Translations under genes and position numbers: made by a program
Notes under the pieces: model-generated
Told to the model about the DNA's origin: nothing
What the model saw: the letters and a program-made list of their open reading frames with translations, nothing else
Database searches by the model: none
Shown here: positions 1 to 5,743 of the stretch, piece after piece
Layout: each line of letters opens with the position of its first letter
Position numbering within the stretch: the stretch's first letter is position 1
Source: Gallionellaceae bacterium UBA5126
Lineage (GTDB): Bacteria; Pseudomonadota; Gammaproteobacteria; Burkholderiales; Gallionellaceae
Assembly (NCBI GenBank): GCA_002414205.1
Contig: DHYQ01000078.1
Span: 1,571-11,520, forward strand
DNA length: 9,950 nt
Direction: 5' to 3'

Positions 1-993
1 ATCGACGCCGGCGGTAACATGGCGGCTCCTCTGTTGGCCCAGTTCTTGGGCGGCGGCGAAAGCTCCATGGCCGGTAACTTCATGTTGGCGTTTGTGGCAG
101 CGGTGGCGTTTGCAACCATCGTGGCCGTGGTGGCGGGTCTGGTGTTGGCTTCTGCTTCTGCCATGGCGCATGACATCTACGTCGGTGTGATTCGCGGTGA
201 CCACGCTTCTCCTCGTGAACAAGTGGTGGCTGCCCGTGTGTCCTCCATCATCGTCGGTATCATTGCGATCATCGTGGGCATCATGGCCAAGGGGCAAAAC
301 GTCGCGCACTTGGTGGCGCTGGCCTTTGCGGTTGCGGCGTCCTCCAATCTGCCTTGCGTGTTCCTGACCCTGTACTGGAAGAAGTGCAACACCAACGGCA
401 TCGTGGCCGGTATGTTGGTTGGTTCCCTGACCGCCATCGGTCTGGTGATGCTTTCCCCTAACATGACCTATCCCAAGGCCGTGATCGCCGGTGCCAAGAA
501 GGTGCTGGAAGGTGAAGCTGCCAAGCCTGCCAGCGAAGCGGTGCCTGCCAAGGAAGCTAAGGGCGGTTTCATGTGTGAACTGTTTGCGCTGGAAGGCTGC
601 CAAAAGGCTGAACCTGCCAAACCTGCCATGCCTGAACAAGCGGCCAAGCCTGGTACTCGTGAAAAGCTGGTGACACTGAAGGCCAAGCTGGAAACCACGA
701 CTGATGAGGCTGAAAAGACCAAGATCAGCGAAGAAATTGGCAAGACTCAAAAAGCCAATGACAAAGCTGAAGCTGACCTGAAGAAGGTGGAAGGTCAAAC
801 TACCAGCATGATGGGTCTGGAAAAACCATTCTTCCTGTTGAAGAACCCTGGTTTGATTTCCATCCCGCTGGGCTTCCTGATGGTGATTCTGTTCTCCCTG
901 TTCACACGTGACAAACGTTCCGAAGAACTGTGGGACGAACTGTATGTTCGCCAAAATACCGGTATCAATGCTGAAAAAGCTAACGTTCACTAA
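1..993 (+). CDS. Sodium:solute symporter (cation/acetate symporter type), 3' part
   Basis: The reading frame is open from base 1 (I-D-A-G-G-N before the first ATG at 19), so this is the C-terminal 330 residues of a longer gene that starts outside the window. It is an inner-membrane sodium-coupled carboxylate symporter of the SSS family, ActP-like. Hydrophobic segments are visible around nt 70-160, 240-290, 300-375, 400-455 and 835-905, and the stretch SASAMAHDIYVG matches the ISAS.AIAHDLY region of acetate permeases. Between the last two membrane segments (about nt 463-831) sits an unusual Ala/Lys/Pro/Glu-rich, partly coiled-coil-like insertion of about 120 residues with two cysteines (CELFALEGC). 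Such symporters usually have a short loop there. By the usual 13-helix topology that loop would be periplasmic (inference). The gene ends 20 bp before a strong terminator. The exact substrate is not provable here; acetate is the best guess from family and neighbour. Confidence 0.9.
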   Translation: MDAGGNMAAPLLAQFLGGGESSMAGNFMLAFVAAVAFATIVAVVAGLVLASASAMAHDIYVGVIRGDHASPREQVVAARVSSIIVGIIAIIVGIMAKGQNVAHLVALAFAVAASSNLPCVFLTLYWKKCNTNGIVAGMLVGSLTAIGLVMLSPNMTYPKAVIAGAKKVLEGEAAKPASEAVPAKEAKGGFMCELFALEGCQKAEPAKPAMPEQAAKPGTREKLVTLKAKLETTTDEAEKTKISEEIGKTQKANDKAEADLKKVEGQTTSMMGLEKPFFLLKNPGLISIPLGFLMVILFSLFTRDKRSEELWDELYVRQNTGINAEKANVH

Positions 994-1013
994 GTGATAC
1001 AGGTAGTCTGACC

Positions 1014-1043
1014 AAGCTCCCCGGTACCCCCGGGGAGCTTTTT
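1014..1043 (+). terminator. Rho-independent terminator after the symporter
   Basis: A perfect 11-bp stem (AAGCTCCCCGG, 1014-1024, with CCGGGGAGCTT, 1030-1040) around a 5-nt loop runs into a T tract of 5 (1039-1043). It ends 18 bp before the next start codon. Confidence 0.93.
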
Positions 1044-1061
1044 AACTTGTGGAGGCCGTTC

Positions 1062-1760
1062 ATGTTTGGAATGGGTAAGTTATTTGGTCGTAAACCGCGT
1101 TTGACACAGGTGCAGCAGGCACGCTTGCATGCTTGGCAAAGTTTGCCGCCGGTGGGGTTGAAAACGGCATGGGAGGAAAGCCGTTTCGTGGTAGTGGATG
1201 TCGAAACCAGTGGCCTGAATTTGACCCGCGATCATTTGATTGCCATCGGTGCCGTGGTAATTCAGCACGGCAAGCTGGTATTGGGTGCGAGTTTTGAAAC
1301 GGTGTTGCAACAGACCGCCGTCAGCAGTAAGGAGAACATCCTGATTCATGGCATCACCGCCAGTGCGCAAAGTAATGGGCAAGCGCCTGCGGATGCCTTG
1401 TTGGACTTTCTCGAATTCTTGGGCAAGTCGCCCTTGGTGGCGTTTCATGTGACGTTTGACCAAACCATGCTGGTGCGGGCCATACAGCATTATCTGGGTT
1501 TTTCCTTTAAACACGTCTGGCTGGATTTGGCGTATGTGGCGCCTGGCTTGCATCCTGCGCAGAAATTTCGTTCCTTGGACGATTGGCAGCAATTTTTTGG
1601 CTTGCAAAATCATGCCCGGCATAATGCCCTTGCGGATGCAGCACTGACGGCGCAATTGATGTTGAGGTTGATGAATGTTGCCGGTCAGCAGGGGGTGGTG
1701 AACTATGCCGGGCTGCAAAGCGTGGAAAAAAACCAGCGTTGGGTGAGTTGGCAGGGGTGA
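1062..1760 (+). CDS. DnaQ-like 3'-5' exonuclease (DEDDh family)
   Basis: A protein of 232 residues, homologous to the proofreading epsilon subunit of DNA polymerase III. Exo I is VVVDVETSG (D46, E48). Exo II is FHVTFDQTML (D133), where the family usually has HN..FD. Exo III is HNALADA (H187, D192, the H-x4-D of the DEDDh type). All four acidic residues and the catalytic histidine are present, so it should be an active two-metal exonuclease. I chose the ATG at 1062 because GGAGG at 1051-1055 is spaced 6 nt from it; a TTG at 1047 would lie upstream of that site. Exonucleases of this type commonly neighbour acetate-type symporters (family knowledge), so it is more likely an accessory exonuclease than the replicative DnaQ, which is usually beside rnhA. 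It begins directly after the symporter terminator. Confidence 0.9.
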   Translation: MFGMGKLFGRKPRLTQVQQARLHAWQSLPPVGLKTAWEESRFVVVDVETSGLNLTRDHLIAIGAVVIQHGKLVLGASFETVLQQTAVSSKENILIHGITASAQSNGQAPADALLDFLEFLGKSPLVAFHVTFDQTMLVRAIQHYLGFSFKHVWLDLAYVAPGLHPAQKFRSLDDWQQFFGLQNHARHNALADAALTAQLMLRLMNVAGQQGVVNYAGLQSVEKNQRWVSWQG

Positions 1761-1764
1761 CAAA

Positions 1765-1786
1765 AAAAGCGCCGTCAGGCGCTTTT
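1765..1786. terminator. Bidirectional terminator shared by the exonuclease and tRNA-Gly
   Basis: The stem GCGCC (1769-1773) / GGCGC (1778-1782) with loop GTCA is flanked by A7 on the left (1762-1768) and T4 on the right (1783-1786). On the plus strand it ends the exonuclease message with T4; on the minus strand it ends the tRNA transcript with T7. It lies 4 bp after the exonuclease stop and 5 bp from the tRNA 3' end. Confidence 0.85.
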
Positions 1787-1791
1787 GAATC

Positions 1792-1865
1792 TGGAGCGGG
1801 TGAAGGGAATCGAACCCTCGTATGCAGCTTGGGAAGCTGCCGTTCTACCATTGAACTACACCCGC
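1792..1865 (-). tRNA. tRNA-Gly (anticodon CCC)
   Basis: The reverse complement folds as a 74-nt cloverleaf with encoded CCA. The acceptor stem GCGGGTG pairs with CACCCGC. The D arm contains TTCAATGGTAGAA. The anticodon stem GCAGC/GCTGC surrounds loop TTCCCAA, giving anticodon CCC (window 1831-1833, GGG on the plus strand), and the T arm has GGTTCGATTCC. It closely resembles the glycine tRNA for GGG codons in other proteobacteria. It is a single gene pointing away from thiS and ends in the shared terminator at 1765-1786. Confidence 0.96.
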
Positions 1866-1879
1866 GTGTTAGGATTTGC

Positions 1880-1908
1880 ATTTTACTGTAAGTGAGCGAA
1901 ATTTGAAA
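1880..1908 (-). promoter_or_regulatory. Candidate sigma70 promoter of tRNA-Gly
   Basis: Read on the minus strand, TTTCAA (-35, window 1903-1908) and TAAAAT (-10, window 1880-1885) are separated by 17 bp, about 15 bp before the tRNA 5' end. The -35 hexamer coincides with the chosen TTG start codon of thiS on the other strand. Confidence 0.5.
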
Positions 1909-2106
1909 ACCATTACTGTAAACGGCGAAGCAAAACAGCTTGCCGACGATTGCCAAGTCGCCGAATTGCTGACATTGCTGGGGCTGACCGGCAAACGCAT
2001 TGCCTTGGAACGTAACGGCGACATCGTGCCCCGCAGCCAGCATGCCAGCCAAACCCTGCAAGATGGCGACAAGCTGGAAATTGTCGTTGCTGTCGGGGGC
2101 GGCTAG
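1903..2106 (+). CDS. thiS: Sulfur carrier protein ThiS
   Basis: A ubiquitin-fold protein of 67 residues that carries sulfur as a C-terminal thiocarboxylate and hands it to ThiG in thiazole formation for thiamine. The N-terminus MKTITVNGE, a core of the expected length and the ending VAVGGG (obligatory C-terminal Gly-Gly) are typical. The start is the TTG at 1903: it gives the standard ThiS length and N-terminus, whereas an upstream TTG at 1876 would add nine non-family residues. There is no ATG in this region, and the ribosome binding site (GTGAGCGA) is weak. thiG follows 104 bp downstream, the gap filled by a palindromic repeat. No TPP riboswitch is recognisable in the 37 bp between the tRNA gene and the start. 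Confidence 0.93.
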   Translation: MKTITVNGEAKQLADDCQVAELLTLLGLTGKRIALERNGDIVPRSQHASQTLQDGDKLEIVVAVGGG

Positions 2107-2113
2107 GAAATTT

Positions 2114-2191
2114 GTAGGGTGGGTAAGCGCAAGCGCATCCACCGTTTTATTCAAATGATTCAGGTGGATGCGCGCAGCTTATCCACCTTAC
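2114..2191. repeat. REP-like inverted repeat between thiS and thiG
   Basis: The left arm, 2114-2143, and the right arm, 2163-2191, are imperfect inverted copies about 30 bp long. The shared cores are GGTGGATGCGC and its complement GCGCATCCACC, and CTTAtCCACC-tTAC against GTAGGGTGGgTAAG, with a 19-nt AT-rich loop. In RNA it would be a long hairpin between the two thiamine cistrons. Sequences of the form TAGGGTGGATAAGCGCAGCG recur as dispersed repeats in many proteobacterial genomes (established, not checked here). It has no long T tract, so it is not a classical terminator. Confidence 0.75.
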
Positions 2192-2210
2192 CGATTAAGA
2201 GGACAACACT

Positions 2211-3005
2211 ATGAACGATAACCTGATCATTGCAGGTAAAAGCTATTCTTCCCGACTGCTGGTCGGTACCGGCAAATACAAGGACTTTGCCGAAACCCAG
2301 GCCGCCGTGGAAGCCAGCGGCGCGGAAATCATCACCATCGCCATTCGCCGCAGCAATATCGGCCAAAACCCCAACGAACCCAGCTTGCTGGAGATTCTGC
2401 CGCCGTCCAAATACACCCTGCTGCCCAACACCGCCGGTTGCTACAGCGCCGAAGATGCCGTGCGCACCCTGCGCTTGGCACGCGAGTTGTTGGACGACCA
2501 CCGTCTGGTGAAGCTGGAAGTGTTGGGCGACCCGCAATCGCTGTATCCCAATGTGACCGAAACCCTGTCCGCCGCCAAGACGCTGGTGGCGGAAGGCTTC
2601 GACGTGATGGTCTATACCTCCGACGACCCTATCATCGCCCAACAACTGGCCGACATCGGCTGCTGTGCCATCATGCCACTGGCCTCGCTGATTGGCTCCG
2701 GTATGGGCATTTTGAACCCGTGGAATTTGCAACTGATTATGGATCGCGTCAAAGTGCCGGTGATCGTGGATGCGGGCGTCGGCACTGCCTCGGATGCCGC
2801 GATTGCCATGGAGCTGGGCTGCCAGGGCGTGTTGATGAACACCGCCATTGCCGCCGCGCAAAACCCCGTGCTGATGGCCGAAGCCATGAAAAAGGGCGTG
2901 GAAGCCGGTCGCGCCGCCTACCTGGCCGGGCGCATGCCGAAAAAATTCTACAGCGCCAGCCCTAGTTCCCCGACCACGGGGATGATAGGCTCGGTGCGTT
3001 CCTGA
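2211..3005 (+). CDS. thiG: Thiazole synthase ThiG
   Basis: A cytoplasmic TIM-barrel enzyme of 264 residues. It condenses 1-deoxy-D-xylulose 5-phosphate, the imine from glycine or tyrosine, and sulfur from ThiS thiocarboxylate into the thiazole phosphate of thiamine. The Schiff-base lysine is K101 in [11 protein letters not shown]. Other family segments are RLLVGTGKY (15-23), the ITIAIRR region (41-47), the [12 protein letters not shown] loop, the [14 protein letters not shown] phosphate-binding strand and GVLMNTAIA. Length and both ends match ThiG. The ATG at 2211 has AAGAGGA about 8 nt upstream. It works with thiS just upstream; other thiamine genes are not in the window. Confidence 0.97.
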   Translation: MNDNLIIAGKSYSSRLLVGTGKYKDFAETQAAVEASGAEIITIAIRRSNIGQNPNEPSLLEILPPSKYTLLPNTAGCYSAEDAVRTLRLARELLDDHRLVKLEVLGDPQSLYPNVTETLSAAKTLVAEGFDVMVYTSDDPIIAQQLADIGCCAIMPLASLIGSGMGILNPWNLQLIMDRVKVPVIVDAGVGTASDAAIAMELGCQGVLMNTAIAAAQNPVLMAEAMKKGVEAGRAAYLAGRMPKKFYSASPSSPTTGMIGSVRS

Positions 3006-3057
3006 GAAGCTGTTCACGCGCTTACTGCGAGGCCGTTAACGGGTTCCCGAACCTTTA

Positions 3058-3081
3058 GCCCGCCGCCCGGCGGGCGTTTTT
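3058..3081 (+). terminator. Rho-independent terminator between thiG and trmB
   Basis: The stem GCCCGCC (3058-3064) / GGCGGGC (3069-3075) with loop GCCC is followed by G and T5 (3077-3081). It ends only 11 bp before the trmB start. A smaller GGTTC/GAACC hairpin lies just before it (3042-3053). Confidence 0.88.
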
Positions 3082-3092
3082 CGAGTGACAAC

Positions 3093-3779
3093 ATGACTGA
3101 TACCCCTGAACAACACCCCCACATCCGCAGCTTTGTGCGCCGCACCGGACGACTGTCGCCCGCGCAGCAACGCGCATGTGAGACTTTATTGCCGCAATTT
3201 GGCATTGCCTATCAACCGGCCCGGCTGGATTTAGCGGCGGCTTTTGGCCGTAGCGCGCCGAAGATTTTGGAAATTGGCTTCGGCATGGGCGACAGCACCG
3301 CCAGCATCGCCGCCGCGCATCCTGAGCAGGACTATCTGGCGCTGGAGGTGCATACCCCCGGCGTGGGCAATTTGCTCCGGCTGATTGAACAGCAGCAACT
3401 CAGCAACTTGCGCATCGTGCAGCACGACGCGGTAGAAGTGGTGCGGGACATGCTGGACGACGGCAGTTTGGACGGCATCCACATCTTCTTCCCCGACCCC
3501 TGGCACAAGGCGCGCCACAACAAACGCCGCCTAGTCCAAGGCCCGTTCGTGGCGCAACTACTGCAAAAGCTCAAAGTTGGCGGATACCTGCACGTTGCCA
3601 CCGACTGGCAAGACTACGCCGAGCAAATCCTCGCCGTACTGTCCGCCGAACCGCAATTACAAAACACCAGCGACGGCTACGCCCCGCGCCCGGAATATCG
3701 CCCGCTAACCAAATTTGAAAAACGCGGCCTGAATCTGGGGCATGGGGTGTGGGATGTGATTTTTACCCGGCGTGCTTGA
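3093..3779 (+). CDS. trmB: tRNA (guanine-N7-)-methyltransferase TrmB
   Basis: An S-adenosylmethionine-dependent enzyme of 228 residues that makes m7G46 in the tRNA variable loop. The SAM-binding motif is [10 protein letters not shown] (59-68), followed by [14 protein letters not shown] (82-95). The substrate/catalytic signature [13 protein letters not shown] spans 134-146 and the C-terminal TKFEKRG is at 206-212; all are diagnostic of TrmB. The N-terminal [17 protein letters not shown] is typical of proteobacterial TrmB and supports the ATG at 3093, although only a poor ribosome site (GAGTGA) precedes it. It follows thiS-thiG, a common neighbourhood in betaproteobacteria, but a terminator hairpin separates it from thiG, so its promoter or read-through is an open point. 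It converges on the next gene with a 13-bp gap. Confidence 0.97.
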   Translation: MTDTPEQHPHIRSFVRRTGRLSPAQQRACETLLPQFGIAYQPARLDLAAAFGRSAPKILEIGFGMGDSTASIAAAHPEQDYLALEVHTPGVGNLLRLIEQQQLSNLRIVQHDAVEVVRDMLDDGSLDGIHIFFPDPWHKARHNKRRLVQGPFVAQLLQKLKVGGYLHVATDWQDYAEQILAVLSAEPQLQNTSDGYAPRPEYRPLTKFEKRGLNLGHGVWDVIFTRRA

Positions 3780-3792
3780 GGGTTGTGAGCAC

Positions 3793-4083
3793 TTAGTGAG
3801 TCTGTTGCTTATCCTTGGGTGTAAAACTCAGCTCCACCGTTTGCCCAGTAGGTTGGCTGCCGTCGCGGTAGTAGGGGGCGGCGGGGGAAAATTCCAGTAG
3901 TTGGGCGATTTGGCGTTCGCGTTCGGATATGGCGGCGAAGCAGTCTTTGATGCCTTGCACGGTTTCCGGGGTCAGCGGGTTGGGGCGTCCGCCCAACGGT
4001 GTGACATCGCGCACGACGTTGCCCAGGGTTTGGCGCATGCTGCGCAGGAGTTGTTGTTCTTGGTACAGGGCGGCGGTGTCCAT
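3793..4083 (-). CDS. Unrecognised small protein, 96 residues
   Basis: The product starts MDTAALYQEQQLLRSMRQTL and ends TPKDKQQTH. The first 65 residues look helical and charged (QEQQLLRSMRQTL; ISERERQIAQLLEF), linked by a Pro/Gly-rich stretch (TPLGGRPNPLTPE); the tail is polar and probably disordered. There is no signal peptide, membrane segment or metal motif. I chose the ATG at 4083 because GGAG lies about 9 nt upstream. The frame stays open to 4224, but that extension crosses a short-repeat region and lacks a ribosome site. I have a vague memory of similar small proteins labelled as segregation/condensation-like in betaproteobacteria, but cannot support a function. It is convergent with trmB. 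Confidence 0.7.
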   Translation of the reverse strand: MDTAALYQEQQLLRSMRQTLGNVVRDVTPLGGRPNPLTPETVQGIKDCFAAISERERQIAQLLEFSPAAPYYRDGSQPTGQTVELSFTPKDKQQTH

Positions 4084-4190
4084 GGGGTGTGCTCCGGGTT
4101 GAAATGAGCGGCGATTGTGGCGGAAACGCTGCGGGCTGGCTACGCCCCGGATGGGGGAGGGGCCGTTCGGTACACCTGCAAAATCTAAAT

Positions 4191-4214
4191 CACGAAACTC
4201 ACGAACGGCACGAA
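4191..4214. repeat. Triple CACGAA direct repeat, 9-bp period
   Basis: CACGAA occurs at 4191, 4200 and 4209, exactly 9 bp apart (consensus CACGAAa/c). It lies in the gene-free stretch 4084-4482, about 110 bp upstream of the 96-residue gene. It could be a remnant of a dispersed repeat or a binding-site array; nothing else supports either. Confidence 0.5.
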
Positions 4215-4236
4215 AATTGAGCAACCAGAGTCGGCG

Positions 4237-4452
4237 CGTAGGCTGGCGGTGAGCTTGCGAACCCCAGCTTTTTTCGCGCCAGAAACGTAAGTAACCGCTG
4301 ATGACCCCTCCGTTCGTGGTGAGCTTGTCGAACCATGAATGGAGGCGTCGATCAAGGCACTGGGCAGAGTGCCCTTCGACAAGCTCAGGGCGAACGGATT
4401 AACGCAATATCCCCTAACTTTGCTGGGGTTCGTGCCTCACCGCCAGCCTACG
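4237..4452. repeat. Outer inverted repeat (about 31-bp arms) enclosing palindromic element copy 1
   Basis: The left arm 4237-4268 (starting CGTAGGCTGGCGGTGAG, ending CGAACCCCAGC) and the right arm 4422-4452 (starting GCTGGGGTTCG, ending CTCACCGCCAGCCTACG) are near-perfect inverted copies, differing only around the middle (CTTG against GCA). The 153 bp between them contain copy 1 of the other palindromic family. The whole gene-free stretch 4084-4482 holds this structure, the CACGAA triplet and a small GCCCC/GGGGC hairpin near 4144-4163. No gene is seen there. Confidence 0.85.
4290..4409 (+). repeat. Palindromic REP/MITE-like element, copy 1
   Basis: The left hairpin has core CCGTTCGTGGTGAGCTTG from 4310, closed by ACCATGAAt-GGAG; the stem extends outwards as GACcCCTCC (left) against GGAGGCGTC (right). 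The right arm is CCCTTCGACAAGCTCAGGG then CGAACGG, ending at 4397, itself a GCCCT/AGGGC hairpin. The two CCGTTCG cores are inverted with respect to each other. Ragged ends (ACCGCTGAT at left, ATTAACGCAATAT at right) correspond to the ends of the other copies. Confidence 0.85.
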
Positions 4453-4482
4453 GCGTATGGATAGCCCGACGAATGGGTCGCA

Positions 4483-5559
4483 TCAGGCCAAACTGGGGTA
4501 GTCGGTATAGCCTTGTGCGCCGGGGGTGTAGAAGGTGTTCATGTCCAGCTCGTTCAGCGCCGCGCCGTTTTGCCAGCGCGCCACCAAATCGGGGTTGGCG
4601 ATGAAGGGGCGGCCCACGGCGATGAGGTCGGCTTTGCCGCTGGCGAGGTCTTGTTCGGCGCGGGCAGCGTCGTAGCCGCCGGACAAAATCAGCGTGCCCC
4701 GGTATAGCTCGCGGAAGGCTTGTTTGATGGCGTCCGGCACGGCGGGCGCGCCCATGGCCGAATGATCGACCAGATGCACATACACCAAACCACGGGCGTC
4801 GATTGCGCGGGCCAGGTAGTGGTAGTCCGCCGCCAGCTCGTCGTAATCGGGCATGTCGTTGAACACACCGTAGGGCGACAGGCGAATGCCGACGCGCTCC
4901 TTGCCGATGGCAGCAATCACCGCATCGGCGACTTCCAGCATGAAACGGGCGCGATTTTCAATGCCGCCGCCGTAGTCGTCCGTGCGCTGGTTGCTGTTGG
5001 GGCGGATGAATTGCTCTAGCAGATAGCCGTTGGCGGCGTGCAATTCCACGCCATCAAACCCGGCGGCGATGGCGTTTTGCGCGCCCTGGGCAAATTCGGC
5101 GATGGTGCGCGCCAAGTCCGCCGCGCTCATGGCTTCCGGCGTGGCGTTGGCCTGCATGCCGCCCGTGTCCGTCCAGATTTCCCCGGCAGCGGCGATGGCC
5201 GATGGAGCCAGTACGCGTGCCCCAGCGGGCAAATTCAGTTCATGCGCCACACGACCGCAGTGCATCATTTGGGCAAAATTTTTCCCGCCACCGGCATGAA
5301 CGGCTGCCGTCACTTCCTGCCAACCGGCGACTTGCGCTGTCGAAAACAGACCGGGAATGCGTGCATAGCCCAAACCATCCGGCGACGGCGACACGCCCTC
5401 GGTAATCACCAGCCCGGCCCCGGCACGCTGGCCGTAGTACTCGGCCATCAGCGCGTTGGGCACATTGTTCAAGGCGCGGCAGCGGGTCATGGGGGCCATG
5501 ACCAGATGGTTTTGCAAAGCGAGATTGCCCAGCGTGGCGGGCGCATACAGTTGGCTCAT
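4483..5559 (-). CDS. Old Yellow Enzyme-family ene-reductase (NADH:flavin oxidoreductase)
   Basis: A 358-residue FMN-dependent TIM-barrel enzyme that reduces activated C=C bonds, and in relatives nitro or nitrate-ester compounds, with NAD(P)H in the cytoplasm. The N-terminal flavin-binding segment is LVMAPMTRCRA (19-29). TEGVSPSPDG (53-62) and FAQMMHCGRVAH (95-106) follow. The substrate-activating pair is H174/N177 in ELHAANGYL, with Y179 as expected proton donor, and the signature EQFIRPNSNQRTDDYGG (182-198) is intact. The phosphate-binding end LIAVGRPFIANPDL is present. Length is normal for the family (NemA/alkene reductase type). The ATG at 5559 has AGGAG 6 nt upstream. Palindromic elements lie on both sides. 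The true substrate is not readable. Confidence 0.95.
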   Translation of the reverse strand: MSQLYAPATLGNLALQNHLVMAPMTRCRALNNVPNALMAEYYGQRAGAGLVITEGVSPSPDGLGYARIPGLFSTAQVAGWQEVTAAVHAGGGKNFAQMMHCGRVAHELNLPAGARVLAPSAIAAAGEIWTDTGGMQANATPEAMSAADLARTIAEFAQGAQNAIAAGFDGVELHAANGYLLEQFIRPNSNQRTDDYGGGIENRARFMLEVADAVIAAIGKERVGIRLSPYGVFNDMPDYDELAADYHYLARAIDARGLVYVHLVDHSAMGAPAVPDAIKQAFRELYRGTLILSGGYDAARAEQDLASGKADLIAVGRPFIANPDLVARWQNGAALNELDMNTFYTPGAQGYTDYPSLA

Positions 5560-5593
5560 GGGAGGCTCCTGGTGAAGGGTGGATAGGGGTGGA

Positions 5594-5599
5594 ACTATA
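5594..5599 (-). promoter_or_regulatory. Possible -10 box for the ene-reductase gene
   Basis: On the minus strand TATAGT lies about 35 bp before the start codon, immediately outside the end of palindromic element copy 2. A matching -35 would fall inside the element, where GGAGAA is a poor match. Weak evidence. Confidence 0.25.
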
Positions 5600-5600
5600 A

Positions 5601-5728
5601 GGGATTTGCTGATTTATTTCTCCGTTCCTGGTGAGCTTTTCGAACCATGAATGGAGAAATAAAGCCAGCAAAGCGACGTCTAAAGCCCTTCGACAAGCTC
5701 AGGGCGAACGGATTAACTCAGCGTTTCC
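5601..5728 (+). repeat. Palindromic REP/MITE-like element, copy 2
   Basis: About 128 bp. The left hairpin has a perfect 11-bp outer stem, TTTATTTCTCC (5613-5623) with GGAGAAATAAA (5653-5663), around the conserved core CGTTCCTGGTGAGCTTTTCG and ACCATGAA. The right arm is CCCTTCGACAAGCTCAGGG then CGAACGG, ending at 5711. The ends are imperfect inverted repeats: GGGATTTGCTGAtTTA at left and the complement of TAACTCAGCGTTTCC at right. It fills the gap between the RlmN-like gene and the ene-reductase, both on the minus strand. Confidence 0.88.
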
Positions 5729-5743
5729 ATAAACGAAATGACA

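Noticed and set aside
1080..1763. Minus-strand open frame of 227 codons
   Set aside because: It is antisense to the exonuclease, which has all catalytic motifs; the translation is His/Gln/Arg-rich shadow sequence.
1876..1902. Earlier TTG start for thiS
   Set aside because: It adds nine residues not found in ThiS and lies in the tRNA promoter region; the TTG at 1903 gives the standard N-terminus.
1866..1902. TPP riboswitch upstream of thiS
   Set aside because: Only 37 bp separate the tRNA gene and the start; no conserved TPP-aptamer core is seen.
2160..3017. Minus-strand open frame of 285 codons
   Set aside because: Antisense shadow of thiG; Gly/His/Gln-rich without any domain.
4084..4224. 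N-terminal extension of the 96-residue gene
   Set aside because: No ribosome site at the far start; the extension runs through repeats, whereas the ATG at 4083 has GGAG.
5038..5586. Plus-strand frame of 182 codons
   Set aside because: Antisense to the ene-reductase; His/Arg-rich shadow.
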